The notes under the pieces are model-generated. The model did not search any database and was not told where the DNA came from. It was given only the letters and a program-made list of their open reading frames with translations. A program made the translations under genes and the position numbers. 64,000 nt of DNA from Luidia sarsii. Its lineage: Eukaryota; Echinodermata; Asteroidea; Paxillosida; Luidiidae. The DNA lies in NCBI GenBank assembly GCA_949987565.1, contig OX465107.1:21372030-21436029 (forward strand), written 5' to 3'. Positions 12,001-20,431 of the stretch are shown one piece after another (the first letter of the stretch is position 1; the number at the start of each line of letters is the position of its first letter).

Positions 12001-15000
12001 AAGTCACCAAATTATAAAAAATCTCAAAAATGGTTGGGGTCTGACGTTTTGATCTTAGCAAGTCCTTTCAAGGTAGAAAACATTCCTGAAAGGTCTTGCT
12101 CTGAACTGCCGTCGTAAAAGGTCCTCCTAAGATCAAAACATCGGGCACTGTCAATTGCTTCAGACATGTAATATGAGCTAATACGAGGATTATCCTCCCC
12201 AGAGGATTATCTTTCACGCCTTCCCGCCTCAGCAACCACCGGCATTCTCCTGATGACGGCCAGAGCATACTGGTCGAAACGTCGAGTTACCACTCAGGTT
12301 CTTTTCAGAACCACACCTCTTCCTTTAAGAGACCTTATGCATGGTGTCACCGCAAACCCTCCTATATTGATACAAAACTGCCTTCCGACGAGCACGACAT
12401 GACAGGTTCCAGGAACTGGAACTATCCAAATGTTTTGTATTTTGCAAGAATATGTGAATTCATGGACCCAAATGACAATAAAATTACCTTTTTTCGGATC
12501 TTGAGAGGTTGGACAATCGCTGGCTCATTCTGAGGGTTTTACTTGGGTTACTTTTGAACCTATCCAAAAAATATTAAGTCTCAATTAGTGAAGGATTAGT
12601 TTAAAACTGGATCATACAAATACAATTTTTTTTTATGAGTTTCGCGTTTCGGTATACTGTGAACTAAAGCTGTGACGTAATTTTTCCTTGGCCACACCCA
12701 CTACGATAGAAAAGGGGGGTTAGTACCATCATGATCATGTGTGTCCAAGTCGTCATAATTGTATGGAGCTTCACCCACTGAGTAGTTGATAGCGATGTGC
12801 ATCATAGCTACGGTTGCTGGTTTTCCCACATGTGATGCGGCCAGTGATTATTCCCAATTTACTTTTCGAAAAGTATGACAGCAACACAAAAGTATACGAG
12901 CACGGACGTGCTGAAAGAAAAAAACGCGGTGGGTTTTTTTTTCGTTCAGTCTCAGGCAGTTTTTCGGTTTTTCAGAAAGGCTGCGGTTCGGTTTGGTTTT
13001 TTTTTTTAAACCGCGTTTTTTCGGTATAACCGAAAACCGGCACAACCTTAAAATGCAGTGCTTATCAATTATCATACACCGAGTAGGGCAAAACTGTCAC
13101 TGAATTACTGTAGAATCTCCCCAACAAACACAATGAAATCAGAGCGTATCTTTGAGGAAGGCCCTGCTATAGGATCAGTGGAGGTAACTAGCCTCTGTGG
13201 CCTCTGTGGCCTCAGTGGCCTCGGTTCATTTTGAGCCACTTTGGCGACCAAACGACTCGAAAGTTAAATGTGCGCGCACCATAGACGAAGAGAGGTTTTA
13301 CCTGTAGAAGTGAGTGCTGTTATCTTGGAAACTGGGTTTGGGGTTTGAGGGGATCTGGGATGTGGTTAGGGCATCCTCAAATATACTCTGCTCCAGTAAC
13401 AACTGAGAACAAAACAAAAACATGACAATCCAACAGTTGGGTAAAACAAGTGATTATTAGAACTTCCTTATTCATCCGAGTGGTTAAGGTCGCCAACACT
13501 CACCATGTAGAAACTGAAGCCCTTATTATACAGTGATGCTCCGTTTTTAACAATCTTCATATTTTTGTATGGCAAAATATCAAAAAACATCACATGGCCA
13601 CAGTTGCTGTACAGTTAGTATTAAGGTAAGTCTGTTGATTATTTATTATGGAGTAAGACTGAAGTGTTGGAATTAAGTGAAATATACGAATCATACAGAG
13701 AGCGGGGGCCGGTGGGGCTGGTGTTTCAATCCTAGTAGCTTATGCTAGGATTCAAATGCTAGGATTACGATGAGCTGAAGGAACTTCAAGGAAGTGAGAA
13801 GACCATTTCACCCAAATTAACCAATTAAATCCGGTGCGAACATTTGGGTGGCGGTGGGGAGGTAACAGGACTGAGTGCTGTTCTTTGGTTCCAGAATATA
13901 TCTCTGGACATTCACAGGCGAATCAATAGGGCTGTTCCCACTACGAAAATAATCTCGATTTTGAATCGGGATTCAAAGACCGGTTGATTTTTTGTCGTGT
14001 TCACACTCCACACAGACCAAAAAATCACATCTCAAAAAATTGCAAGCCAATTGCGGTTAGCAGTTGTTGTCAAAATGGTGGGAGTGCCCACCATTTGACC
14101 ACATTTGAATCACGAGTTGGACTCCACTATTAGTGAGATTTTGTTTTCTCAAATAATCGCGTTTATTTACGACGCTGTGTGTGTCGGAACGCTCCACTGA
14201 ATCGCACCGGGTTTTTTTAATCCCACAATGCACCGCTCACACTCTGATTGACAGGACGTGCCGTGCTTGTTTATATGTCTCCCTGGAAACTATGGCCGTT
14301 TACGAAATGAAGGCTTAGGCTAGGGATTTACAGTAGGCTTGGGTCACATTTCTATAATACCCGTTATAATGCCACAGGCAACTAGAAACAAGCATTTGGC
14401 CCCAGTTCCTTGGTGAATATTCTGCTTAACAAGCAAGCAAACCTTCAATTTTGGCAACAGACTCACAGCCTGGATTTTCAGGTTTTGTCAGACGGAGACG
14501 AAGCCCGAGCCTGAGCCCGATCCATGGATTCGTAAAGGGTCTAGTATGGCTACCAGCGCTTTATAAATTGACCGTGGCTGCACTGCACTACCTGGCACAG
14601 CTTGATGGCATTCTCCCGGGAGATGTCGCGCTCGAACCCGCCCTGCTGCAAGTACGGTAGGAGGACGTCCACTGCATCGGCTCCGCTGAAGCAGCTGTCG
14701 TAGCGCTTGGCCTTTGTCTTGTAGGACTTGGTGTGGACATTGTCTTGTAGATGCTTTATGATGTTGTTCCAGCGCTGGGTGGCTCTGAATGGCCCGCTCA
14801 TTGCACCTTGGAAGAGGGGGAACACACCCACAAACCACACATTCTTGAAGTCAGTTGTGACTTGTGATAAATCTTCAAATGATCCAAAAATATTGCACTA
14901 CTAAAACTAGTGACCTGAATTATACGATCGACAGTCAGTTTACACCAATCTATACTGTGCACTGTTGTTCATATGTGACCAAATGAAATTTGGCATCTCA

Positions 15001-16233
15001 GGTGATAACGACAACTGATGGGCCAGCTTGTCTTGAAGCAATATCCCTGTCATTATCGGAATGGAAAAAGGTGTCTTTTACAATCAAGTATATGAGAAGC
15101 TTTCGCACGGTGAGATCGGCAAAAAAACGGGTCCCTAACAAAGTCGTCAGCGATGTACATGTACTACGACTTCGCGTGCGTGCATGTGGCGGCAGAAGAT
15201 ACGAGAAAGTCATTCGATTTTACTTTTAGGGAGGTTTAAAAGACCATGATAAATACAAATTATAAAACTATTAATTATTATACCTAGTATAAATCAACGT
15301 TGTAATTTTCTTTAATTAAACAGTGGCAACACATAAATGACGAATGTATCATGCAAATGCAACAAATCAAGATCAAGCACGACGGCCAGACGGCAGCGTA
15401 TGGTGTATATATTATTAGTGTTACGGCCGGCGGTCTGGCATGTCCTCGCGCTTGCGCAGTTGCAGTGCCGTAACTATAGAAAATGGAAACTGCGTTACGG
15501 CTGCCGTAACAATAATAGCCACTGCATTACACCTTACATTTACAGTAAGTAACAATTAGACTTAGAACTTACACTTACACTAGTTACATGTTACATGTAA
15601 CAGTAACATGTAACACTAACACAGTAACAGTAAGACGAGCAGAGTATACTGTTCGAAACGTCGAGTTCCTCCGGTTCTTTTCAGAACCACTCACAAAAGA
15701 GAATTTACATGGTGTCTCCGCAAACCTATTTATCCTGATATTATCACCATGCAAACCTTCAAATCTCATTTAAGTTACAGTAACAAACTAACATGGCCTA
15801 GAAATAGAATCCTCTGGTCAGACTCAGAGACAGAGTCAGAGGAGATCAACGATTTGGGTCTTGAAATGAATTACGGGTCTTTGAGTTTGACTTTGAGTTT
15901 GAGACTCTACTTACTTACTGTCTATAAAAAAAGGGTGACTTGTCGGGTCCAAGTTACTCGGACTAGTGTCTAACGACAAACGTCTAACTAGACTAGAGTG
16001 GCCTAACGTTATTTGACATTTGGTCATCTTCAACCGTGCTTCAACTTATCAAGTTGCCTTCAACTAAAAAAAAACCACAAATTAAATAATCAGTCATATC
16101 AACCCATAACGAAAACAGATCCTGCACGCTAAAATGATCCACACTTACCAGATTCGTCGGTGAACTCCGAGCCTGATTTTGGCCGAATGTTCTGCGACTC
16201 CCGCAAGGGGTGGATTTTCAACAGAGTCGCCAT
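2877..16233 (-). CDS. DEPDC7: DEPDC7-like DEP-domain protein, complete 13-exon gene
   Basis: Exons (minus strand, in order): 16233-16149, 14806-14592, 13402-13302, 11892-11797, 11246-11139, 10731-10642, 9940-9851, 9229-9131, 8815-8652, 8045-7880, 6772-6403, 3921-3720, 3073-2877. All phases join without a stop and total 1983 nt, giving 660 aa. An N-terminal DEP domain spans about residues 31-110. A basic/serine repeat region follows at 135-295. The C-terminal part (about 350-660) matches my memory of vertebrate DEPDC7: the VNEIW...LLELVDLPLL block, WLSSALACL, EELRRLLQFM and the final KEKKQHLQELKRHHP. DEP domains usually mediate membrane or GPCR association; DEPDC7 is reported as a CARMA-pathway partner. 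Vertebrate DEPDC7 is about 510 aa, so this protein is about 150 aa longer, and the extra length lies in the repeat exons. DEPDC4 is a less likely alternative. The start ATG has an in-frame stop upstream. Confidence 0.92.
3350..3467 (-). repeat. Interspersed repeat, copy 2 of an inverted pair
   Basis: The reverse complement of 2478-2607 with moderate divergence, located in the last intron of the DEPDC7-like gene. Confidence 0.75.
3720..3921 (-). CDS. DEPDC7: DEPDC7-like exon 12
   Basis: It encodes MDNRVTLITAFTSVIVP, later NLVSFMMDCFGHVNKIP, and ends WQGDIYT. The acceptor (cccacacag) lies 13 bp from a 510-bp CTTC tract on the sense strand. Confidence 0.92.
3935..4445. repeat. (GGAA)n / (TTCC)n microsatellite, about 510 bp
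   Basis: About 125 GGAA units with a few GGGA and GAAA interruptions near 4260-4390. On the sense (minus) strand of the DEPDC7-like gene it is a pure pyrimidine tract ending 13 bp before the exon 12 acceptor. Long open frames through it, encoding Lys-Glu-Gly-Arg or Phe-Leu-Pro-Ser repeats, are artefacts. Confidence 0.97.
4530..4845 (-). mobile_element. Non-LTR retrotransposon fragment (C-terminal ORF2 region)
   Basis: The minus strand encodes LNRLRAGVGRCKALTAEWG followed by CECGEEKTMSHLLECPLL. This is the R-L-R-T-G-x-G ... C-x-CG...H-x2-x-CP block found after the reverse transcriptase or RNase H in many LINE families. The fragment sits in intron 11 of the DEPDC7-like gene and runs into the GGAA tract. 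Confidence 0.8.
4871..6372. repeat. Tandem array, about 106-bp unit, about 14 copies
   Basis: The unit contains gactatttgggaaggccgcc, catctaagggctgaatagct and cttctgactggcaccc. Starts fall at about 4951, 5057, 5161 and 5271, and later units are shorter. The unit corresponds to the 5' half of SINE family A in this window up to its 'ggctggatagctc' box-A-like start. The array ends about 30 bp from the exon 11 donor. Confidence 0.95.
6403..6772 (-). CDS. DEPDC7: DEPDC7-like exon 11, conserved C-terminal region
   Basis: The largest exon (370 nt, 123 codons), GC-rich. It encodes DPWLSSALACLQSQPD and later REELRRLLQFMSLASAK, both matching DEPDC7. It ends in phase 0 at GAG|GTACGG, about 30 bp from a 1.5-kb tandem array. 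Confidence 0.93.
6955..7128 (+). mobile_element. LINE fragment, C-terminal end
   Basis: An open plus-strand frame encodes KPDHALTIPAARTHSLDRSF, then IHTAVRIWNSLPDHVV, ending at a stop. This is the common C-terminal 'VP-x-ART...F-x-x-R-x-W-N-x-LP-x-x-V' block of CR1/Jockey/RTE-like LINEs. The 7130-7500 flank is probably its 3' tail or older repeat. Confidence 0.82.
7880..8045 (-). CDS. DEPDC7: DEPDC7-like exon 10
   Basis: It encodes VNEIWKESTVQRLLELVDL followed by PLLEDIL, one of the best conserved blocks of DEPDC7. It ends GSQDEPKS across the splice. Confidence 0.92.
8140..8636. repeat. Tandem array, 69-bp unit, about 7 copies
   Basis: The unit contains aagctgaatagggtcattgc and atccacagctgtgactgtga. 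It fills intron 9 of the DEPDC7-like gene and ends about 15 bp from the exon 9 donor. 69 is a multiple of three, so both strands stay open across it; this does not indicate a protein. Confidence 0.95.
8652..8815 (-). CDS. DEPDC7: DEPDC7-like exon 9, Ser-rich linker
   Basis: It encodes a Ser/Thr/Arg-rich stretch (TSRSRSASLMSQ) and then an acidic segment ending GEDVELWLA, which matches the family's S-A-S-L...DLW region. The phase join to the next exon gives D-VNEIW. A 69-bp tandem array ends about 15 bp past the donor. Confidence 0.87.
9131..9229 (-). CDS. DEPDC7: DEPDC7-like exon 8, basic-Ser repeat exon 5
   Basis: A 99-nt symmetric exon with the core PERKRSRRSFGSFRLSNK. Acceptor aggtgcag, donor GTCAGT. 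Confidence 0.84.
9851..9940 (-). CDS. DEPDC7: DEPDC7-like exon 7, basic-Ser repeat exon 4
   Basis: A 90-nt symmetric exon with the core DKRRASFRIKHKMDS, the most diverged basic-Ser copy. Acceptor gttccag, donor GTAAGT. Confidence 0.84.
10340..10520 (+). mobile_element. SINE family A copy (partial)
   Basis: It contains cttctgactggcgcccc, ggcaaagactagttgacta and ggctggatagctcagatgg, the tRNA-like box A. The box-B half is missing or rearranged. Confidence 0.65.
10642..10731 (-). CDS. DEPDC7: DEPDC7-like exon 6, basic-Ser repeat exon 3
   Basis: A 90-nt symmetric exon with the core EKRKRKRSSFGLGRLKTD, clearly repeating exons 4 and 5. Acceptor ttcccgcag, donor GTAAGG. Confidence 0.87.
11139..11246 (-). 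CDS. DEPDC7: DEPDC7-like exon 5, basic-Ser repeat exon 2
   Basis: A 108-nt symmetric exon with the core FDRKRKKRSSFGFGKLKAD. It is clearly a duplicate of exon 4. Acceptor ctgactag, donor GTGAGT. Confidence 0.87.
11310..11682 (+). mobile_element. MITE family C, copy 1 (about 370 bp)
   Basis: Ends are inverted: taagcccctacacaacattgg at left and ccaatgttgtgtaggggctt at right. Other copies lie at 25038-25412 and 30079-30460. No coding capacity. The TTTAA at both edges could be the target duplication. Confidence 0.85.
11797..11892 (-). CDS. DEPDC7: DEPDC7-like exon 4, basic-Ser repeat exon 1
   Basis: A 96-nt symmetric exon (phase 2 in, phase 2 out). It encodes the core FDRKKKWRSSFSAGMSKTD. First of five similar exons that vertebrate DEPDC7 lacks as far as I recall. 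Confidence 0.85.
12041..12150. repeat. Inverted-repeat element with CGAAACGTC-like ends
   Basis: gacgttttgatcttagcaag at left and cctcctaagatcaaaacatc at right form a hairpin-like pair. It is related to the 'gatcctagcaggacc' repeat family seen at 17811, 25600 and 51628. Confidence 0.5.
12245..12370 (+). repeat. 'GAAACGTCGAG' repeat family, copy
   Basis: It carries the small hairpin ggccagagcatactggtc, then gaaacgtcgagtt, then the palindrome ggttcttttcagaacc, then catggtgtcaccgcaaacc. The same order recurs at 15636, 42990 and 50931. Confidence 0.75.
13302..13402 (-). CDS. DEPDC7: DEPDC7-like exon 3, end of DEP domain
   Basis: It encodes LLLEQSIFEDAL and ends KPSFQDNSTHFYR, matching the family's region where the DEP fold closes (K-P-x-F-x-D...LYRF). 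Acceptor ttctcag, donor GTAAAA, phase 0 in and 2 out. Confidence 0.88.
13925..14215 (+). repeat. Interspersed repeat (MITE-like)
   Basis: It begins ggctgttcccactacgaaaa and shares order and sequence with 31786-32000 (ggccgttcccactgcgcaaa, then accaaaaaatcac, then gccaattgcggttagcagt). Noncoding. Confidence 0.55.
14592..14806 (-). CDS. DEPDC7: DEPDC7-like exon 2, DEP domain
   Basis: This 215-nt exon encodes most of the DEP domain (GPFRATQRWNNIIKHL, CFSGADAVDVLLPYL, ENAIKLCQ). The F/C-GADAVDVLL block is the DEP helix-2 signature. It is in phase with exon 1 (split Gly) and ends in phase 0. Confidence 0.93.
15630..15775 (+). repeat. 'GAAACGTCGAG' repeat family, copy
   Basis: It contains gagcagagtatactgttc, gaaacgtcgagttcc, ggttcttttcagaacc and catggtgtctccgcaaacc in the family order. 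Confidence 0.75.
16149..16233 (-). CDS. DEPDC7: DEPDC7-like exon 1 (start codon)
   Basis: It begins ATG GCG ACT and encodes MATLLKIHPLRESQ onward, ending in phase 1 at a perfect GTAAGTG donor. An in-frame stop lies upstream and no better ATG is visible. Confidence 0.88.
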
Positions 16234-16473
16234 TTTGAAATTGAATTTGCCTCGGTTTATTTGGGCTACTACATTTTAAGAATAGGTAAGTCAGCCTTAC
16301 AGTGAATTAGAACTAGCATAACCAACCGCTGAGAAGGGACCTTATAGTACAATTGTCGACATAAAAATGAAATCGATGTAATTAATGATATCAACTGTAA
16401 AGAAATGTTGCATTTTTAGATATTAAGGTTCGGTTTTAAAAATTTTGAAAAAACTTCTTCGACTTTGACGAGA
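16234..16473. promoter_or_regulatory. Probable bidirectional promoter
   Basis: The 240 bp between the minus-strand ATG of the DEPDC7-like gene (16233) and a plus-strand ATG (16474) that opens a coding-like exon. No clear TATA box. This is inferred from the divergent arrangement only. Confidence 0.4.
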
Positions 16474-16628
16474 ATGGACGATGACACTACATCTGAACGC
16501 AGGAGGGCGCACTCCACGAAACTTGTTGATGTTCTTGGACAAGATCGGGAGAAGGGTACACCCATTGATCTCCATAATAAAGAATGGATAGGACCATGGA
16601 CGTATAATAAAAACTATAAACATTTAGG
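16474..16628 (+). CDS. Unassigned short coding exon or small ORF, divergent from DEPDC7
   Basis: ATG opens a frame with coding-like composition (MDDDTTSERRRAHSTKLVDV, then LGQDREKGTPIDLHNKEWIG). It could splice at GG|GTTAGT (16629), or continue to a TGA at 16636-16638 as a 54-residue peptide. I do not recognise the family. No second exon was found on the plus strand. The sequence after 16625 is also found near 17138, so the tail lies in repeated DNA, which favours the splice model. Confidence 0.4.
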
Positions 16629-16769
16629 GTTAGTTTGAAGTAATGCTTGTATTGATAGTCATTAATATCAATATCAGTTATTAATATTAATATATAAAAT
16701 TAATATAGCGCCCTCTATCTTAGCAGATACCAACCATTTTTTTCCCCTTAGGTACATTATGTCAAAAAT

Positions 16770-17055
16770 TATGTCAAAAATGTCTAAAAGCATAGTGACT
16801 CTGTATAGATTTTCTTTCTCTTTTACTTTTTCGAGCAAACGCTCTCGTTTCTGAAAAGGTGGGGGACGTATTAAGTCGTGAACCCCAAACACGACGGGTG
16901 GCGCTCTCACCTCCGACCCTTAAACTTAACAATTTGTAGGTCGCGCTTCGTTTATATATCAGCTTGAATCGAGTGGTCTTTTAGCCATAGTTATCGATTT
17001 GAAGAAATCTTGTACGGTCCGAACATAATATCTGCGCATGCGCGATAACCCGAAA
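16770..17055 (-). repeat. About 290-bp repeat unit, copy 1, with TATA box
   Basis: A direct repeat of 17495-17775. On the minus strand it reads in order: gttcggaccg, a conserved block tggctaaaagaccactcg, TATA box (plus tttatata at 16951), a 67-nt block identical in both copies, then more variable sequence with T-runs. Confidence 0.85.
16859..16925 (-). ncRNA. Candidate small RNA, copy 1
   Basis: This block starts about 30 nt downstream of a TATA box and is identical in the second copy, while its flanks differ at roughly 10-15% of positions by eye. It can form two hairpins: ggtg/cacc, and gtcgtg/cacgac with loop tttggggtt. It is followed in this copy by TTTT, a possible Pol III stop. It starts AAGGGTCGGAG|GTGAGAG, which also resembles an exon with a splice donor. 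It matches no snRNA, tRNA, 5S, SRP, Y or vault RNA that I can recall. Confidence 0.3.
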
Positions 17056-17494
17056 GTTCACGGCCTTCACATACCGTTAAATTAATATAGCGCCCTCTAT
17101 CTTAGCAGATATCAACCAAAATTAGTTTTGTCTTCAGGTCTTAGGGTTAGTTTGAAGTAATGCTTTATACGGGCTTTAAGGTTTCCATAATTCCAGTGTA
17201 CAGTGCGTGTAGCTCATGATTCTCTGTAGACTAGGTAGCATGCACAGAAAGCTGGTATACATGGTCCGTCCACAAAGAGAATTTTACGGTCTGCAAAAAG
17301 TTCTCCCTCTTTGGTCGTAAATAATGAAACAAAGATGGCGGCGCCCTGTCATTACCATGTTGATAACGTATGTTGGAGTATGGTTGGAGAATGAAGGTAT
17401 ATCGACCCTCTGCCGAGTATAAGTAAAATCTGGAAAAGATAGTGGAAAGGTCATGAATAATAAAATGATGATTAAATAAACTGGTATTAGGGCC

Positions 17495-17775
17495 TATGTC
17501 CAAAATTTCAAAAAGCATAGTGGCTTTGTATAGATTTTCTCTCTCTTTTATTTTTTTCGAGCAAACGCTCTCCTTTTTGTAAAGGGTGGGGGACGTATTA
17601 AGTCGTGAACCCCAAACACGACGGGTGGCGCTCTCACCTCCGACCCTTAAACTGAACAACTATAGGTCGCGCTGCGTTTATATATGGGATTGAATCGAGT
17701 GGTCTTTTAGCCATGGTTATCGATGTGAAGAAATCTAGTGCGGTCCGAACATAGTTCTGCGCACGCGCGACTAAC
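17495..17775 (-). repeat. About 290-bp repeat unit, copy 2, with TATA box
   Basis: A second copy of 16770-17055 in the same orientation, about 725 bp away. TATA box at 17677-17684 (plus orientation tttatata). Confidence 0.85.
17585..17652 (-). ncRNA. Candidate small RNA, copy 2
   Basis: The same 67-nt block as 16859-16925, identical by eye, at the same distance from the TATA box. The T-run after the block is shorter (ccctttac), so Pol III termination is less clear here. Confidence 0.28.
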
Positions 17776-17793
17776 CCTAACCCTAACCCTTAC
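17771..17793. repeat. Short interstitial telomere-like repeat
   Basis: Three CTAACC-type units followed by a variant. Metazoan telomeres use TTAGGG. Three units are too few to mean more than an internal short repeat. Confidence 0.5.
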
Positions 17794-17810
17794 CCTTTGT
17801 GTATACCTTA

Positions 17811-17868
17811 AAATTTAGTGGGCCTGACGTTTCGATCCTAGCAGGACCTTTCTCAAAGGCAGAAAGGC
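17811..17868 (-). repeat. 'ATCGAAACGTC' repeat family, copy
   Basis: On the minus strand it reads gaaaggtcctgctaggatc, then gaaacgtcaggcccac. Other copies lie at 25600-25655 (+) and 51628-51675 (-). Confidence 0.65.
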
Positions 17869-18595
17869 CTTTGTGTATACATTGAATGAAGTGTGTACCC
17901 CCACGCAGTTTCGTGGTCAAAAGTAGATTGAGTTCAGTACTCATGAATATTAACGCTGAGTCGTCGTAGCAGCGCATAATGATTGGATGGTTGTGAACAG
18001 TACTTGGACGAGCGTGGTGCACAACACAACAATTATTCTCGGCTGAGACGAGCGCCAACTCTTGACAGGGTTGCTCCACAACACGGAGTGGTACGTACGG
18101 TCAGTGTACGAATACGGATCGGTGTGCAGTGACGTCAATACCTTATGCATATTCATAGAGTTGCTTCAACATACGTTACCAGAGTTGTGTATGTTGGTTA
18201 GAGCATCTTGCTCTATGGTTAGAGTTCATTCGTTTGGCTGTGGATGAATTCAGTGGCCTACCTTGTACTGTGTAGTTGTAGGAACGAGTAATTAAGGTGC
18301 CGGAAACAATTTTATAACCTCTTCAGTTAGGCCTAAGTATAAATAATTCACGGTCCTTTTAACCTTGCCTAGGAAGGAGCATGACGCACTCACTTTTTTT
18401 CCCCCAAAAAAATAATTTCTTGAATAATATTTGTTTTGCACATGGTTATAAGGCTAGTCACCAGTCATCCAAGGTATCCAAGGGGTACTTTCCACCTACC
18501 AAAATACAAACAACCATTATCACAATGGTTTCACCTAGATCAACAAAGCCAACCCTCTTCTGGATTGGTCGAATGGTCGCACTCAATAAACTTAC

Positions 18596-18726
18596 GAATG
18601 CATTATCATCTAACCTAATTGAGGAGAATTGATCAATTTTGTCGTCATAATCTTGAACCTTAGAGCCTTGGAAGTTTGGAATCTTGTTGAGATAATCCTG
18701 GCTTCCCGTCAATTCCAGAAAACCAT
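18596..18726 (-). CDS. Unassigned coding exon, minus strand
   Basis: A 131-nt open segment with acceptor tttcaaag and a perfect GTAAGT donor (phase 1 in, 0 out). It encodes GFLELTGSQDYLNKIPNFQG, then SKVQDYDDKIDQFSSIRL. I do not recognise the family. It could belong to the THAP gene whose first exon is at 19202, but the phases do not join directly and an intervening exon was not found. Confidence 0.5.
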
Positions 18727-19201
18727 CTTTGAAAAACATAAAAGGAAAATTAGTACCGGTACTGCGGTAGGCTATTATTACTTAGTACAATGATGTAGTA
18801 GTATCTCAAACTTATATGGATATTGTTACCAAATCATATATTTTTTTTCAAGGGGTGGATTCAGCTTTTGGGTGACCCAAATAATAGCAGTTGTCAATGA
18901 TTATTTAAGTTATTAAAGTTGTTCAGTCATTATTCTTCATCCGAAGTTGGTAAATGGTGAAAAAAAAACGTAGCCTAAGTAAAATGATGGTAGGCCGGTG
19001 GCTATGCGGGGAGGGGGATAGGCTTGGCTTTCTTACGGAAAAAAATCCTTCTTTGAAGATGATTTTTGGGCCTATAATGTTAATGATTATTTGACCACTG
19101 CTTGAACCACAGGTCATAATTATGCCATAAATTAAAAATCTCAGTCATCAATAAGCAGTATGCAGTGCTAATGGGTCCATCTGGGCTAACCAACAACTTA
19201 C

Positions 19202-19284
19202 TTGTGAAAAGTTATTCCCTTCAAGTTACGGCTCACTTTTCCGTCCCTCTCCGGGCAATTCACTGCTGCACACGCTCTGACCAT
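19202..19284 (-). CDS. THAP-domain protein, first coding exon
   Basis: It encodes MVRACAAVNCPERDGKVSR, then NLKGITFH and two bases of the next codon, followed by a perfect GTAAGT donor. Met-Val at the start, Cys5-x4-Cys10 and the FH(K) end are the N-terminal half of a C2CH THAP zinc finger. The phase-2 break after FH- matches my memory of the human THAP1 exon 1 border. THAP fingers bind DNA and occur in transcription factors and P-element-type transposases. The second half (W...C-x2-H) was not found within the next few kb on this strand, so the gene may be broken, or its second exon may lie beyond unusual sequence. Confidence 0.62.
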
Positions 19285-19900
19285 TGTTATTTTCGAATTT
19301 TCCTATTTTATTCGTGTATGTTTATGTTTTTTTAAAGGATGACTATTATTTGAAGGAAAAAAATGCGTTCGCTTCTGTCAAAATGTCCATTCAAAATGTG
19401 CGCGCAGCAAAACGACACGTTCGTTTCTTACCCTCTTGACAAAACGTACACGCGGACGCGTATTTGACGCGCTGTCCTATCCAGTCTTTATTATCGAGAT
19501 CAAATAGGGTAGACCCTAAAGGAGGCCAAGGAAAATGCCATACGTCACAACTGAATATTCATGAGTTAATCTCTCGACTGCGTGATGTGGAAGGTCAATG
19601 GGTCCCGAAATTAATTTATGCTAAGCAGCCATGAATACATTTTGACGTACGGCATTCTACTTGGCCGCCTTTTGGGTCTACCGGCAGGGAGGTCGGCAAC
19701 GCACACAAGAGATCGAGACAATTTTCCGCCCAAGTGCCACCCAAGTGCCAGATAATATCTAAACTCATCGTAAACAAAAATGAAGTTCTCTTCGCCAACT
19801 CCTTTTAAAGAATAGACATTGTCAGGAGACGACGAGATTAGACCTTCGCGTGGACGAGAAAAAAGAGCGGTGAGTCATATTATTTTGGCCTAATTTCTAA
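19285..19900. promoter_or_regulatory. Possible promoter and 5' region upstream of THAP exon
   Basis: Relatively CpG-rich, with CRE-like tgacgtacg motifs. On the plus strand aagagcg|gtgagtc at about 19869 could be a donor ending a noncoding first exon transcribed the other way. No protein-coding frame was identified. Confidence 0.2.
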
Positions 19901-20431
19901 CTTAATCTTTCACTTTTTTCAGTTTTATTAAAAAAAGGTTTTAGTTACTATCCTGATTCGACTTGAAAATGTCGTTTTTATCCAACTCAGTACATATGAC
20001 ATGTAGTCAGAAGACCTTTGTTTTCTCAGAGAATGCTTGCCACTTTTCACTCACTAAATTTCTTAGCGTCCATTTTCAACTGTTTTGTAATTGTTTGTTT
20101 GTCTGTCTTTTTTTTAATGTTGGCCCTAAGTTGTGGGGCTTTCGTTGACGGACAAAACTTCAGAAACAGGCCCATGTTTGTTTTATGTACAATTGCTAAG
20201 CCAACAAATCATGAATCACTTTGGCAACTTGCACCATATAACACTTTGCTTTAATTGACTCCAGAATTGACTCAAAATTGATTATTTTTTCATTAAATCA
20301 TTAATTGATTGATTGGTTGAATTCAATTTGCATTAGGGAGTATAATTGTTTGTTACACAATTGTACATTCATTAAAATGTCTGGATGCACTTTTCTGACT
20401 TACAGGTGTTATACTAGTTGTATTATAGTCA

